DNA of 61,699 bases, taken from NCBI GenBank assembly GCA_011620595.1, contig WOYX01000004.1, forward strand, positions 1-61,699. The letters run 5' to 3'. The DNA comes from Bacteroidales bacterium (lineage in GTDB: Bacteria > Bacteroidota > Bacteroidia > Bacteroidales > VadinHA17). The notes under the pieces were generated by a model, which worked only from the letters and a program-made list of their open reading frames with translations, did not search any database and was not told the DNA's origin. The stretch's first letter is position 1. Each line of letters opens with the position of its first letter. The position numbers and the translations under genes were made by a program. Below, piece by piece: positions 8,923 through 18,198 of the stretch.

Positions 8923-10036
8923 TAAAATTTGACGGCAGTGTGACGGTAGTACCGAACTGGTACACCAGTTTCCTGGATGTGCACAGCGTCTCCTCCCCTG
9001 CAGAAACCCTGATGTCAGCAACGTCAGGCACCCTGTAGTAAAGCCTGTCCCGGACCGTCAGCTCCTTCTGTGATGTCACCGGGCGCGTTACAAGCTTCAG
9101 CTCCTTTGTCTTACCGGAGGGCATCATCTCAATCTGCACCGGTATTCCTTCCCGGCTCTCTGCAGGAAGAACTCCCTGAGCGGCCGAGAAATTGAAGACG
9201 GTGGTTCTGACACCTGCCATGGTGACATCTGGCGTCAGCCATAAATGAAACTCTCTTGTCTCGGTGAAGGTCTTGCCGGCAAAAAGCGCCGTATACTCCC
9301 TGTCAAGCCTGTTTATCTCATCGATGGCGGCTCCATCCTGCGGAAAGATATTGGTTTCGCCCGTGAGGATCATATGCCTTCCCTCCCGAAGTTCAAGCAG
9401 CCTGTCCGCCGCTTCACGTGCCTCCTCCTCAACGGTCATGCCCCGTTTCTTCTGCACCAGGTAAGGCACCCTGATAAAAGCTGTATCTGCCTTAACCACC
9501 CTGTAGGCCGTGTCTGTTCTTGTGGCCACGTATTCATAGGCACCCCTGTCAGGAAAGAGATTGTCTGTCTCCCTGCCCTCCTGCCGTATCTGTGTAAAGC
9601 CGGTGCGGGTGTAGATGGCGGGATTGATGTCAAGCACCAGCCCGCTCTCTTTCAGGGAGAGCAGGTTCGTCTCCATCAGCGATGTGCCCTCGATAATATA
9701 GAAATGCTCCGGGTCAAGCTCCTCAAAGGTATTCAGCTTTACGCCGGTCAGTGTCCAGTACTCATGTTCCTGCTCAATTATATTGTCAAGGCCGATCATC
9801 TCGGCAGCATAATCTGCATAGGGACCCGGCACTGCAAGTGTCCTGGTGGCTGTGATCTCAAACTCAAATACAGTAAGCGGAAGCGCGTAGACTATGCTCC
9901 CCGCGGTGACCTTCACCTCTTCCCCCAGGGGAAGGACCACGATGTCATTGACGCTGTTTCTCGACTGCACCGAACAGGCAGCGGAAAGAACCGTCAATGC
10001 CACAAGAGCAGGAAAAAATATTCTTGTCATTTTCAT
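8909..10036 (-). CDS. DUF4831-family lipoprotein
   Basis: 375-residue protein with a lipoprotein signal peptide ending LSAAC (lipid-anchored Cys21), so it is predicted to be envelope-located. The mature part matches my recollection of the Bacteroidota-specific DUF4831 family, with the YALPLTVFEFEITATRT segment near the N-terminus and a YAAEMIGLDNII-type segment. Family function is unknown. It starts 3 bp after the end of the NAD(P)HX repair gene on the same strand, so the two are probably cotranscribed; why a metabolite repair enzyme would travel with an envelope lipoprotein is unclear. It ends by overlapping the convergent glycosyltransferase gene by 14 bp. Confidence 0.8.
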   Translation of the reverse strand: MKMTRIFFPALVALTVLSAACSVQSRNSVNDIVVLPLGEEVKVTAGSIVYALPLTVFEFEITATRTLAVPGPYADYAAEMIGLDNIIEQEHEYWTLTGVKLNTFEELDPEHFYIIEGTSLMETNLLSLKESGLVLDINPAIYTRTGFTQIRQEGRETDNLFPDRGAYEYVATRTDTAYRVVKADTAFIRVPYLVQKKRGMTVEEEAREAADRLLELREGRHMILTGETNIFPQDGAAIDEINRLDREYTALFAGKTFTETREFHLWLTPDVTMAGVRTTVFNFSAAQGVLPAESREGIPVQIEMMPSGKTKELKLVTRPVTSQKELTVRDRLYYRVPDVADIRVSAGEETLCTSRKLVYQFGTTVTLPSNFIIGR

Positions 10037-10039
10037 ATC

Positions 10040-11569
10040 TTATAGGTACATGCTGAAATTGCTGAACTGTGTCTCGCGGTATGCCCTGCCGATGTTCATA
10101 ACTATGTCTCCGGCAATTACCGACTCTTCGGAGTGTATCCTGAGTGCAACGTCACCCGCGAGACCGTGCAGGTAGACTCCCGTAACTGCAGCATTGGCAG
10201 GGTCATAGCCCTGGGCCAGAAGTGAAGTAATCATGCCGGTAAGCACATCGCCGCTTCCTCCGGTAGCCATACCAGGATTGCCGGTGCTGTTGAAGTAAAT
10301 CTCTCCTTCAGGAAGCGCCACGGAGGTGTGTGCCCCCTTGAGCACCACGATACAGTTATACTTTGCCGCAAAGGCACGCTGCTCTTCCATGAGACGGTAA
10401 TCACTGCAGGTTGTACCGGTCAGTCTCCTGAACTCGCCCGGATGGGGAGTAAGCACGGTACGGGGTGGCAGTTTTGACAGCAGTTCCCTGTTCAGAGACA
10501 GTATGTTAAGAGCATCAGCGTCAAGCAGCAGGGGAACAGATACGGTTTCCAGCACTCTCTCAATGACCAGGCGGGTGTCGGGGTCCGTACCGAGTCCCGG
10601 ACCTGCCCCGACAGCACTGTAAACCTCAAGGTCCGGGAGTGCGATAATGTTTCTCTCCCCCGGATCAGGTGATACCATTGCCTCGGGCAACGCTGCCTGC
10701 ACGGCCATGACTGCTGAGACCGGCAGATGAACTGTCACCAGTCCCGCCCCAGCACGGAGAGCTGCGGCAGCCGCCAGGGTTGCAGCACCGGCCTTGCCAT
10801 AACTGCCGGCTATCACCAGAGCATGTCCGAAGGTACCCTTGTGATCAAACTTCCTCCTCTTAACTATCATCGGCCTTACATCCTCCCTCATGATATAACG
10901 GAAGGGTGACGGCTTCTCAGCTATAGTTGCCGGATGCAGTCCTATATCCAGCACCTCCCACTTGCCAACATGATCATCATTGCCTGAGAACATGAATGCC
11001 AGCTTCGGAAACTGAAACGTAAAGGTCAGTGAGGCCTTTATTACCGTTTCGCGCTCAGTGTCAGCGTTATCTTCGCAGTAGAGCCCCGACGGCACATCCA
11101 CTGAGATAATAAAGGCACCAGTTTTGTTGATCCTCCGTATCACCTCAGCAGCAACACCGGCAGGTGGCCGGTGCAGGCCGGTGCCGAAAATGGCATCAAT
11201 GATCACCTCTTCCCGCCCTATGGACGGAAAGAGATCCGGTTCTGCAATTGTCATCGGCGAAATGCCGGCTCTTGCAAGACGGTCGGCATTCATCGTAAAT
11301 TCAATGCTATGCGATGCCCCCGTCTCAACAATAAAGGCCCTCACGTGATACCCCTCCTCATGCAGAAGCCGTGCAACAACCAATCCGTCGCCACCGTTAT
11401 TTCCCGGCCCGGCAAAAACATTGACCTTCTTTTCAGGCGGCACCGTCTCCTTAAGTCTCTGAAAAAACGTTTTGGCCGCACGCTCCATCAGCCCCGCCGG
11501 AGTGACAGGCTCAAGCCTGACGGTGGCGGCATCTATCTCCCTTATCTCGTTGGCAGTAAAAATCTTCAT
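10040..11569 (-). CDS. nnr: Bifunctional NAD(P)H-hydrate epimerase / ADP-dependent dehydratase
   Basis: Repairs hydrated NAD(P)H. The N-terminal YjeF_N epimerase domain (about 1-210) has FAGPGNNGGDG (residues 53-62) and AIFGTGL. The C-terminal kinase-like dehydratase domain (about 225-505) has LTPHPGEFRRL and the ribokinase-type GMATGGSGDVLTG near residue 437. The 509 residues fit the two-domain family. The ATG at 11569 is chosen because the protein then begins MKIFTANEIREID, the normal YjeF_N start; the open frame continues 65 codons upstream with no family similarity. A promoter-like element lies 50 bp upstream. The DUF4831 gene follows 3 bp downstream. Confidence 0.95.
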   Translation of the reverse strand: MKIFTANEIREIDAATVRLEPVTPAGLMERAAKTFFQRLKETVPPEKKVNVFAGPGNNGGDGLVVARLLHEEGYHVRAFIVETGASHSIEFTMNADRLARAGISPMTIAEPDLFPSIGREEVIIDAIFGTGLHRPPAGVAAEVIRRINKTGAFIISVDVPSGLYCEDNADTERETVIKASLTFTFQFPKLAFMFSGNDDHVGKWEVLDIGLHPATIAEKPSPFRYIMREDVRPMIVKRRKFDHKGTFGHALVIAGSYGKAGAATLAAAAALRAGAGLVTVHLPVSAVMAVQAALPEAMVSPDPGERNIIALPDLEVYSAVGAGPGLGTDPDTRLVIERVLETVSVPLLLDADALNILSLNRELLSKLPPRTVLTPHPGEFRRLTGTTCSDYRLMEEQRAFAAKYNCIVVLKGAHTSVALPEGEIYFNSTGNPGMATGGSGDVLTGMITSLLAQGYDPANAAVTGVYLHGLAGDVALRIHSEESVIAGDIVMNIGRAYRETQFSNFSMYL

Positions 11570-11617
11570 AGCTCCCTGCTGTATCCTTTTCTGAACAAAG
11601 TGCAAATATAGGCAAAG

Positions 11618-11647
11618 CAAAAATATCGAGCCTAATTTACAATGCAA
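11618..11647 (-). promoter_or_regulatory. Promoter for the NAD(P)HX repair operon
   Basis: Read on the minus strand, TTG (11645-11647) and the -7 box TATTTTTG (11618-11625) are separated by 19 bp, an excellent fit to the Bacteroidota consensus. A second -7-like box, TATATTTG, lies closer to the gene at 11603-11610 but lacks a -33 partner. The predicted leader is about 40 nt. Confidence 0.6.
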
Positions 11648-11670
11648 TAGCTGCAAATTAAAAAGATTAA

Positions 11671-11678
11671 TATATTTG
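11671..11678 (+). promoter_or_regulatory. Putative -7 box for the POT transporter
   Basis: TATATTTG lies 39 bp before the ATG at 11718, back to back with the divergent promoter for the NAD(P)HX repair gene. No clear -33 TTG is visible at 19-21 bp. Confidence 0.5.
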
Positions 11679-11717
11679 TCGCTATCTGAATCAATAAAAC
11701 AACCAATACTGAAAGCT

Positions 11718-13517
11718 ATGCTCAAGAACCATCCAAAAGGACTGCTGGTAGCATTTTTTGCCAATATGGGGGAACGCTTCGGCTTCTATACCATGATGGC
11801 TATATTGGTGCTCTTCCTGCAGGCCAAGTACGGCCTCGCTGCCGAAAAAGCCGGAGATATTTACAGCTGGTTTTACTTCGCCATTTATGCTCTTGCACTG
11901 GTAGGCGGTATCCTGGCTGACTCCACAAGGAAATACAAAACGGTGATACTTTTCGGTATCATCATCATGTTCGCCGGTTACTTATTGATGGCGATACCCG
12001 GCATGTCACTGCCCTTTACCATGATAGCCCTCTTCACCATCGCCTTCGGCAACGGGCTATTCAAGGGTAACCTTCAGGCAGTCGTTGGCCAGATGTATGA
12101 TAATCCGCAATACTCAAAGCTGCGGGATACTGCCTTCATGATCTTTTACATGGGTATCAACGTGGGTGCCTTCTTCGCCCCGTATGCCGCCAACGGAATC
12201 AGGAACTGGTGGCTCAAGTCCAACGGATTTGCACATGACGGGAGCCTTCCGGCACTATGTCACCAGTATAATGACGGTCTCCTGGCAACCGGTCCGAAGC
12301 TTGACGAGTTTCAGCTACTGGCTGACAAGGTGAACCTTGCCGGCCCCGTGACCGACCTGGGCACCTTTGCAGAGAGCTATCTCAACGTCTTCTCAAGAGG
12401 TTACAACTATGCCTTTGCCATCGCCGCAGGAGCCATGGTCATCTCACTGCTCGTCTACGTTGTTTTCAACAGACTGCTTCCCAGTAAGGAAAAACCGGTC
12501 AAGGAAAGCGCGGAGTCAGCCAACACCCTTGAACTGGAGATCAGGCCTCTCATCTACTCACTGATAGCCATGGCCATCTTTGCAACCGGACTGAGCTTCA
12601 TCGTCGGATGGGCATCAGGACTGGCATTCGGGCTCTTTGCAGGCTTCATCACCTGGATGCTTACAACGGCGAAGAAAGATGAATACGCACGCGTTTCATC
12701 ACTCATCCTTGTGTTCGTTGTGGTGGTCTTCTTCTGGATGTCATTCCATCAGAACGGACTGACCCTTACCCTGTTCGCCAGAGACTACACAGTGAAGCAG
12801 GTAGGACCCTTCACCAACCTCTTCTTCACGCTGCCTTCAATGCTTGCAGTCATAGGTTCAATTGCCGGTCTTGTAATGCTGGTAAGAAAAAATATAGGGC
12901 TGGTTGCCAGGTTCATCGGCGGAGCCCTCTTTGTGACAGCTATGGTCCTGGCTTACTTCTTCGTGACAAAGGCCGATGCAATGAACTCCATAGAACCGGA
13001 AGTATTCCAGTCGTTCAACCCGCTCTTCATTGTAGCCCTCACCTTCCCTGTAATGGGACTATTTGCATGGCTCAACAAGAAAAACATTGAACCTTCAACA
13101 CCAAAAAAGATTGGTATAGGAATGATCATAGCAGCTGTCGGATTCATCCTGGTGCTGCTCCCATCCGTGAATCTTCCCTCACCTTCTTCACTTGAAGGCT
13201 CGCCCGTGGCAGAAGCACTCAGGGTCAGTCCCTACTGGCTGATAAGCAGTTATCTTATCCTGACAGTGGCAGAGCTGTTCCTCAGCCCCATGGGCCTCTC
13301 TTTTGTCTCAAAGGTGGCTCCCTCACGTTTCCAGGGGATGATGCAGGCAGGATGGCTCCTGGCAACGGCAGTAGGAAACAAGCTGCTGTTCGTCGGCACC
13401 AAGCTGTGGGACAGCGTCGAGCTGTGGCAGATCTGGACGGTTTTCATTGTCTGCTGTCTCCTCTCGGCTGCGTTCATCTTCTCAATAATGAAGAGACTGG
13501 AAAAAGCAACAAAATAG
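11718..13517 (+). CDS. Proton-dependent oligopeptide transporter (POT/PTR2 family)
   Basis: Inner-membrane symporter that imports di- and tripeptides with protons. The first helix carries the family signature FANMGERFGFYTMMAIL, including the conserved Glu-Arg pair, and further segments such as FKGNLQAVVGQMYD and MIFYMGINVGAFFAPY are POT-like. The 599 residues exceed the bacterial norm of about 500; the extra length is mostly in an insertion around residues 165-240 after helix 5-6. The ATG at 11718 is chosen over an in-frame TTG at 11676 because that TTG overlaps the -7 box. A strong terminator lies 14 bp after the stop. It fits the peptide-degrading theme of the window. Confidence 0.92.
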   Translation: MLKNHPKGLLVAFFANMGERFGFYTMMAILVLFLQAKYGLAAEKAGDIYSWFYFAIYALALVGGILADSTRKYKTVILFGIIIMFAGYLLMAIPGMSLPFTMIALFTIAFGNGLFKGNLQAVVGQMYDNPQYSKLRDTAFMIFYMGINVGAFFAPYAANGIRNWWLKSNGFAHDGSLPALCHQYNDGLLATGPKLDEFQLLADKVNLAGPVTDLGTFAESYLNVFSRGYNYAFAIAAGAMVISLLVYVVFNRLLPSKEKPVKESAESANTLELEIRPLIYSLIAMAIFATGLSFIVGWASGLAFGLFAGFITWMLTTAKKDEYARVSSLILVFVVVVFFWMSFHQNGLTLTLFARDYTVKQVGPFTNLFFTLPSMLAVIGSIAGLVMLVRKNIGLVARFIGGALFVTAMVLAYFFVTKADAMNSIEPEVFQSFNPLFIVALTFPVMGLFAWLNKKNIEPSTPKKIGIGMIIAAVGFILVLLPSVNLPSPSSLEGSPVAEALRVSPYWLISSYLILTVAELFLSPMGLSFVSKVAPSRFQGMMQAGWLLATAVGNKLLFVGTKLWDSVELWQIWTVFIVCCLLSAAFIFSIMKRLEKATK

Positions 13518-13530
13518 ATTATAAGCGAAA

Positions 13531-13569
13531 AAAAAGAGGGGAGCTTTGCATAAACTCCCCTCTTTTTTT
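13531..13569. terminator. Rho-independent terminator after the POT gene
   Basis: A perfect 13-bp stem, AAAAAGAGGGGAG (13531-13543) with CTCCCCTCTTTTT (13555-13567), encloses an 11-nt loop and runs into a T tract on the plus strand. The A-rich left arm would also allow some termination in the other direction. Confidence 0.93.
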
Positions 13570-13611
13570 GATCTAAACCGATACATATAAAGCGAAAAAA
13601 GAATTTATCAA

Positions 13612-13619
13612 TATATTTG
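13612..13619 (+). promoter_or_regulatory. Putative -7 box (TATATTTG)
   Basis: A consensus TAnnTTTG box lies 20 bp before the ATG of the small membrane protein and just past the preceding terminator, so this gene likely has its own short-leader transcript. Confidence 0.55.
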
Positions 13620-13639
13620 CCGCAACAATAAGCAGCCTG

Positions 13640-13870
13640 ATGAGTAATAAAAATCTTTACGACAGGGTATTCGCCATTTTCGGTACCTTGATGGTATTTT
13701 TCTATCTGGGCCTCGGAGCATTCATAATCTTCGCTCCCATGCTTGACAGTTACATGGATAAGGCCCTGCGGATAGTCTTCGGCATTCCCCTGATCATATA
13801 CGGCATATACCGGGTCTTCGTCGCCTGGGAGAAGATAAAGGAAGCCTTCTTCAGCGATGACAGTGAATAA
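13640..13870 (+). CDS. Small two-helix membrane protein, function unknown
   Basis: 76 residues: a short polar N-terminus (MSNKNLYDR), two predicted transmembrane helices (about 10-32 and 42-63) and an acidic tail. The spacing suggests a hairpin in the inner membrane. I recognise this as a type of small protein conserved in Bacteroidales, but no function is known to me. A strong terminator upstream and a consensus -7 box 20 bp before the ATG support it as an independent gene. The PstS-like gene begins 178 bp downstream. Confidence 0.75.
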   Translation: MSNKNLYDRVFAIFGTLMVFFYLGLGAFIIFAPMLDSYMDKALRIVFGIPLIIYGIYRVFVAWEKIKEAFFSDDSE

Positions 13871-14048
13871 GAAAAAGGCTGACATGCAAGGGTTATGACG
13901 GTCAGTGACGGTCATAAAGGATAGGAAAATGGCCTTAGCGGATCAAAAAAAAGAAGTGTGGCAGGAAATTTGAATGTCTTTAATTAAAGTTTATAAAGAG
14001 ATAATTATTAATATTGTGCGCTATAATAAGTTGTTTACGGGGAAAAGA

Positions 14049-15011
14049 ATGAACAAGACTCGTTCATGGAGAGTTTCAACAGCATGGCTGATATTGCCGG
14101 CATTGATTGTACTCGTAATTGCATCCTGCAAACCGAGAGGTACCTCCGCACTGAAGGAGACACCCACATCCGGAAATATTGTCATCGGAGCTGATGAATC
14201 ATTCCGGCTCATTGTTGATGCTGAGGTTGACACCTTTACAGCACTCTACCCCTATGCTCAGATCAGACCGGTGTACAAGGCTGAAAATGAGCTTGTGGCC
14301 GACTTTCTGAATGATTCGGTAAGAACCATAGTCTCTTCCTGGACACCTACTGACGAGCAGAGGGAAGTGCTGCTGGATGTTCAGACCGTGGTTCGCACAA
14401 CCGTGGTGGCATATGATGCACTGGCATTGGTATTAAACAGGAAAAATGCTGATTCTCTTTTGACATATGACAACGTCAGGGATATCTTTACGGGAAAGAT
14501 CACCGACTGGAACCAGATAAACCCGAAATCCCGGCTGGGTCAGATAAGTATTGTGTTTGACAACATTCACTCCGGAAACATAAGATATTTCAGGGAGAAA
14601 TTTGACCTCCCGGATAAGCTGGCCCCTAATTTCTACGCCGTCAAAAGCAATCCTGAAGTTATAGACTATGTCGCCAGCAGCCCGGCAGCGCTTGGTATTG
14701 TCAGTGTCAACTGGATCAGCGACTATGAAGATCCAACCAGCATGAATCTTCAGAGCAGGATCAAGGTGGCAGCGATTTCACAACCCTATCTTGACCCTAA
14801 TACCTTTTACCTGCCTGTCCAGGGGTCAATTTACGACAAATCATATCCTTTTGTCAGAGAAGTAGTTATGAATACCAGGGAGTCGTTCTCAGGACTTGGC
14901 TCGGGATTTGTAAGCTTTGTAGCAGGAGAGAAGGGACAAAGAATAATCTTGAAATCGGGTCTTGTACCTGCAACGATGCCGATAAGAATTATACAGGTAA
15001 AGAATGAGTAA
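14049..15011 (+). CDS. PstS-like substrate-binding lipoprotein
   Basis: Periplasmic solute-binding protein of the PBP-like/PstS type (about 320 residues), lipid-anchored at Cys27 (VIASC). PstS-like motifs include TYDNVRDIFTGKITDWNQI and IVFDNIHSGNIRYF, the segment where phosphate-binding proteins place their anion-contacting Ser/Arg. No PstA, PstB or PstC genes are present; the gene instead leads a TPR/ExbB/ExbD/ExbD/TonB series, an arrangement I recall from other Bacteroidota. It may therefore serve as an envelope-tethered binding module of the Ton complex rather than in ABC import. The ATG at 14049 is chosen because it gives a proper lipoprotein leader; an upstream in-frame start at 13974 would not. 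Confidence 0.85.
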   Translation: MNKTRSWRVSTAWLILPALIVLVIASCKPRGTSALKETPTSGNIVIGADESFRLIVDAEVDTFTALYPYAQIRPVYKAENELVADFLNDSVRTIVSSWTPTDEQREVLLDVQTVVRTTVVAYDALALVLNRKNADSLLTYDNVRDIFTGKITDWNQINPKSRLGQISIVFDNIHSGNIRYFREKFDLPDKLAPNFYAVKSNPEVIDYVASSPAALGIVSVNWISDYEDPTSMNLQSRIKVAAISQPYLDPNTFYLPVQGSIYDKSYPFVREVVMNTRESFSGLGSGFVSFVAGEKGQRIILKSGLVPATMPIRIIQVKNE

Positions 15012-15026
15012 CCAAACATAGAAACG

Positions 15027-17219
15027 ATGAATAAGAGAAGTTTAAGACTGGCATTACTGACTGTACCGTTTTTCTGCATTGTTTTTGGCAGCGGAGTGAG
15101 GGCACAGTCGCTTGAAGAGGCCAGGACATTCACGAAGAACGAACTGTACGATAAGGCGGAAGAGGTTTTTCAGCAGCTGGTAAAGAGTGAGCCGTCAAAC
15201 AGTAAGGTATATTTCCACTATGGCGAGAACACGCTGCTGGACTTTTTTTCTGATACTATCTCCAATTCGCTAACGGTGGCCACCAAGGAGGCCGCTGACA
15301 TCTTCAACAAGGGTGTGGAAGCCAATGCAGCTGATCCGCTCAATTATATAGGGTTGGCAAAGGTGGCGTTCTACCAGGGTGACGATGAAAAGGCGGAAGA
15401 GTTGAGGCTCAAGGCCAAAAGCCTTCTTCCTCCCTACAAGAAGATCAAGAAGATTGAAAATCCGAAAGAGTATGCCTATACCCTCAGCAAGATAGCTGAA
15501 TCATATATCCGCTTTGAGCAGGTTGACACCAGCAAGGCCCTGCCCTTCATCAGGGAGGCCATCTCCATCGATCCCCGCAACAGCGAGGTCTACATCATTG
15601 CAGGTGACATCTACATACTGGTAAATGACGGATCAAAGGCAATCAAGTATTACAACCTGGCACAGGATTGGGATCTGCAGTCTCCAACGGCAAACATGAA
15701 GATAGGCAGCATCTATGTCAAGGGCCGCAACCTGATGGCAGCAATACCTTACTATGAGCAGGCCATCTCCCTCGATGAGAACTATGCTCCTGCCTACAGG
15801 GAGCTTGGACAGCTCTACTCAATGGCCGGGCGCTTCAATGACTCCAAAAAATACTTCGAGAAATATCTCGAGCTGACACAGGGCAATATACCTGCAAAGA
15901 TCAGGTATGTCAATGCACTCTTCTATGCCAAGGAATATGATGAGGTGATAAAGAATGTTGAAGAGATATTCGCCATTGACAGCTCAAGGACCTACATGAA
16001 TCGTATTGCGGGTTATTCTGCCTATGAAGAGGGCAACTATGAACTCGCACAGCAGTATATGGAAAGGCTTTTTGCTAACCTCGATGAGGAGCGCCTGATC
16101 AAGAAAGACTATATATATTATGCAAGGATCCTTGCCAGGAAGAATCAGGATTACGGCAAGATGGTCATAGAGGCGGACAATGAGGCCGAAGAACTGAGCA
16201 AGCTGCAGGCCAGGTATACAACCCTCAAGGGTGCAGCAAAGGAGAAAGCCAAAGCTGATCTGGATGCACTGGCTGCCAGGGTTGAGGAGCATAAGGCAGC
16301 GATAGCAAAGGCAGAGAAGGAACTCAACAGCGCTCTCGACGCGTACGAAAAGGCCATCTACTTTAATGAAGAGGAGGACCTCGGCATGATCTACGAGAAA
16401 GGAACCGTGCAGTATGTTGCCCGCAGGTATGCAGATGCTGCAACCACATGGTCAAGACTACTGGAGAAGGGACGTGACAGTGAGAGTGATTACATCCAGA
16501 TCGGCCGGGCCTTCTACCAGGCCAAGGCTTTCGACAAGGCTGACGAGATTTTCACCAGAATGACTGCCAAGTACCCTGACAATCTTCAGGGTTACCTCTG
16601 GCTTGCCAATACTGCTTCTGCGAAGGACCCGGATTCAGAACTTGGCCTTGCAAAACCGAGATTCGAAATCCTGCTGCAGAAGGCTGCCGTTGACTCCGTC
16701 AAAAATGCGAAGGAGATCTACGATGCCCTCAGATACCTCGGTTACGAAGCCCTGATGAACAAGAGGTACGACGAGGCAAAAGCTTATTACAACAGGATGG
16801 CGAATCTTTCTCCTGACTACAAGATCAGGGCACTCAGTTCTCTCAGCACCATGTATATGTCAATGGGTGAGTACGGGAAAGCCATTGAGGAGAACAACAG
16901 GATTCTGGCCATCGATCCCGGCAACGAAGCCGCCAGATCAGCCATACAGTATATCACCGATTTACAGAGGAGTGCAAAACCCAAGCCACATCCCAACGAG
17001 ATAACAGGCGTTATTTCAGACTCTTCTGGCGAACCTATCCCCGGTGCCTCCGTCAGGGTCAAGGACACAGCAGCAGAGGCATGGACCAATGCAAGGGGTG
17101 AATACAAGTTCGTTATGCCCGAGGCATCGGAGACGCTCGTCATCAGCGCCAAAGGATACAGAACCATAGAGGTGCCCGTTACCAAGAGAAGAATCTACAA
17201 TGCTACACTTGAAAAGTAA
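15027..17219 (+). CDS. Periplasmic TPR-repeat protein with C-terminal carboxypeptidase-regulatory domain
   Basis: 730-residue exported protein; the signal peptide ends near residue 27 (GVRAQS). Many TPR units follow (for example around 170-290 and 470-620), interrupted by a Lys/Glu/Ala-rich coiled-coil at about 380-440. The last 70 residues (about 658-725) form a carboxypeptidase-D regulatory-like beta-sandwich with the family pattern GVISDSSGEPIPGASV and ARGEYKF. Such a protein can act as a periplasmic scaffold. It sits 15 bp after the PstS-like gene and upstream of exbB, and may link peptidoglycan or outer-membrane partners to the Ton motor, by inference only. Confidence 0.85.
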   Translation: MNKRSLRLALLTVPFFCIVFGSGVRAQSLEEARTFTKNELYDKAEEVFQQLVKSEPSNSKVYFHYGENTLLDFFSDTISNSLTVATKEAADIFNKGVEANAADPLNYIGLAKVAFYQGDDEKAEELRLKAKSLLPPYKKIKKIENPKEYAYTLSKIAESYIRFEQVDTSKALPFIREAISIDPRNSEVYIIAGDIYILVNDGSKAIKYYNLAQDWDLQSPTANMKIGSIYVKGRNLMAAIPYYEQAISLDENYAPAYRELGQLYSMAGRFNDSKKYFEKYLELTQGNIPAKIRYVNALFYAKEYDEVIKNVEEIFAIDSSRTYMNRIAGYSAYEEGNYELAQQYMERLFANLDEERLIKKDYIYYARILARKNQDYGKMVIEADNEAEELSKLQARYTTLKGAAKEKAKADLDALAARVEEHKAAIAKAEKELNSALDAYEKAIYFNEEEDLGMIYEKGTVQYVARRYADAATTWSRLLEKGRDSESDYIQIGRAFYQAKAFDKADEIFTRMTAKYPDNLQGYLWLANTASAKDPDSELGLAKPRFEILLQKAAVDSVKNAKEIYDALRYLGYEALMNKRYDEAKAYYNRMANLSPDYKIRALSSLSTMYMSMGEYGKAIEENNRILAIDPGNEAARSAIQYITDLQRSAKPKPHPNEITGVISDSSGEPIPGASVRVKDTAAEAWTNARGEYKFVMPEASETLVISAKGYRTIEVPVTKRRIYNATLEK

Positions 17220-17226
17220 AAAATGA

Positions 17227-17300
17227 TATCTTTGCGGTCTCGGAAATTGCATCTAATTAACTGTGACTATTGTAAAAGATTAAGAGAATAATTATTTTTG
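17227..17300 (+). promoter_or_regulatory. Two promoter-like elements upstream of exbB
   Basis: The better element has TTG at 17270-17272, a 20-bp spacer and the -7 box TATTTTTG at 17293-17300, 36 bp before the exbB ATG. A second box TATCTTTG (17227-17234) has a TTG at 17209-17211 with a shorter 15-bp gap. The exbB-exbD-exbD-tonB genes may therefore be transcribed separately from the PstS/TPR pair. Confidence 0.6.
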
Positions 17301-17335
17301 CCAACTATTTACTTAACCAACTAAAGACTACTAAA

Positions 17336-18151
17336 ATGAGTAAAAAATCCAAGTCGTCCAGCGGTGTATGGCAATCGCTTTTTGCACCTCTTGCAATTAT
17401 TCTGGCATTTATTGCCGCTTATCTTATTTTCACCAGAGTCCTGGGTAACCCGGTCAACTTTGAGGGGGGTAACCCCAAGGGCCATCCACTGCAGGGCAAC
17501 CTTCTCGGCCTCATGTATAAGGGAGGCGTCATCGTACCTGTCCTCATCACGATTGTGATCACGCTACTTATCTACATTGTCGAAAGGTGGATCAGTCTCA
17601 ACAGGATCAAGGGCAAAGGCAGGCTCAACGTATTTGTTGCCAATATCAAGGAGATGCTTGCAGAAAACAGGATTGAGGACGCTATTGTAGCCTGCGACAA
17701 GCAGAAGGGATCTCTTGCAAACGTTCTCAGGGCTGGCCTTACGCGTTACCGTGCCCTTGAAAATGACGCCGAGCTTGAGAAAGACCAGAAGATCACCTCG
17801 ATGAAGCAGGCCCTTGAAGAGGCTACGGCTCTCGAGCTTCCTACCCTCTCAAGGAACATGGTCATGCTTTCAACCATTGCATCGATCTCAGTGCTTATCG
17901 GTCTTATCGGAACAGTTATCGGGATGATCCGTGCATTTGCTGCCCTGGCTCAGTCAGGTGCACCCGATGCCCTCGCCCTTTCAACCGGTATTTCGGAAGC
18001 CCTTGTTAATACAGCATTCGGTATCACAGGTTCTACCCTGGCTATTATTTTCTTTAACGTGTTCTCATCCAACATTGACGGTTACGTCGCCAAAATCGAT
18101 GAGGCAGGCTTCAGTCTGACTCAGACCTTTGCCGCATCACTGAAGAAGTAG
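17336..18151 (+). CDS. exbB: ExbB/TolQ/MotA-family proton channel protein
   Basis: Inner-membrane component of the Ton motor that converts the proton gradient into work on TonB. 271 residues with about four hydrophobic helices: an extra N-terminal one (about 15-35), then one at 64-84, and the conserved pair near 180-200 and 222-245. The LIGLIGTVIGMIRAF motif is the signature of the family's pore helix. The protein is longer at the N-terminus than E. coli ExbB, as is common in Bacteroidota. It precedes exbD by 47 bp. Regulation is probably from the promoter elements just upstream. Confidence 0.93.
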   Translation: MSKKSKSSSGVWQSLFAPLAIILAFIAAYLIFTRVLGNPVNFEGGNPKGHPLQGNLLGLMYKGGVIVPVLITIVITLLIYIVERWISLNRIKGKGRLNVFVANIKEMLAENRIEDAIVACDKQKGSLANVLRAGLTRYRALENDAELEKDQKITSMKQALEEATALELPTLSRNMVMLSTIASISVLIGLIGTVIGMIRAFAALAQSGAPDALALSTGISEALVNTAFGITGSTLAIIFFNVFSSNIDGYVAKIDEAGFSLTQTFAASLKK

Positions 18152-18198
18152 TTCACCGAATTTATTCTTTTGGTCAAAAAAAAGAAAGGATTTAAAAG

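Noticed and set aside
9245-10045. 266-codon open frame on the plus strand
   Set aside because: It is antisense to the DUF4831 gene and has no recognisable domain.
11570-11764. 65-codon extension of the NAD(P)HX repair protein
   Set aside because: It runs through the divergent promoter region and the family starts at MKIFTANEIREID.
13250-13915. 221-codon open frame on the minus strand
   Set aside because: It crosses the end of the POT gene, a strong terminator and the small membrane protein gene, so it cannot be real.
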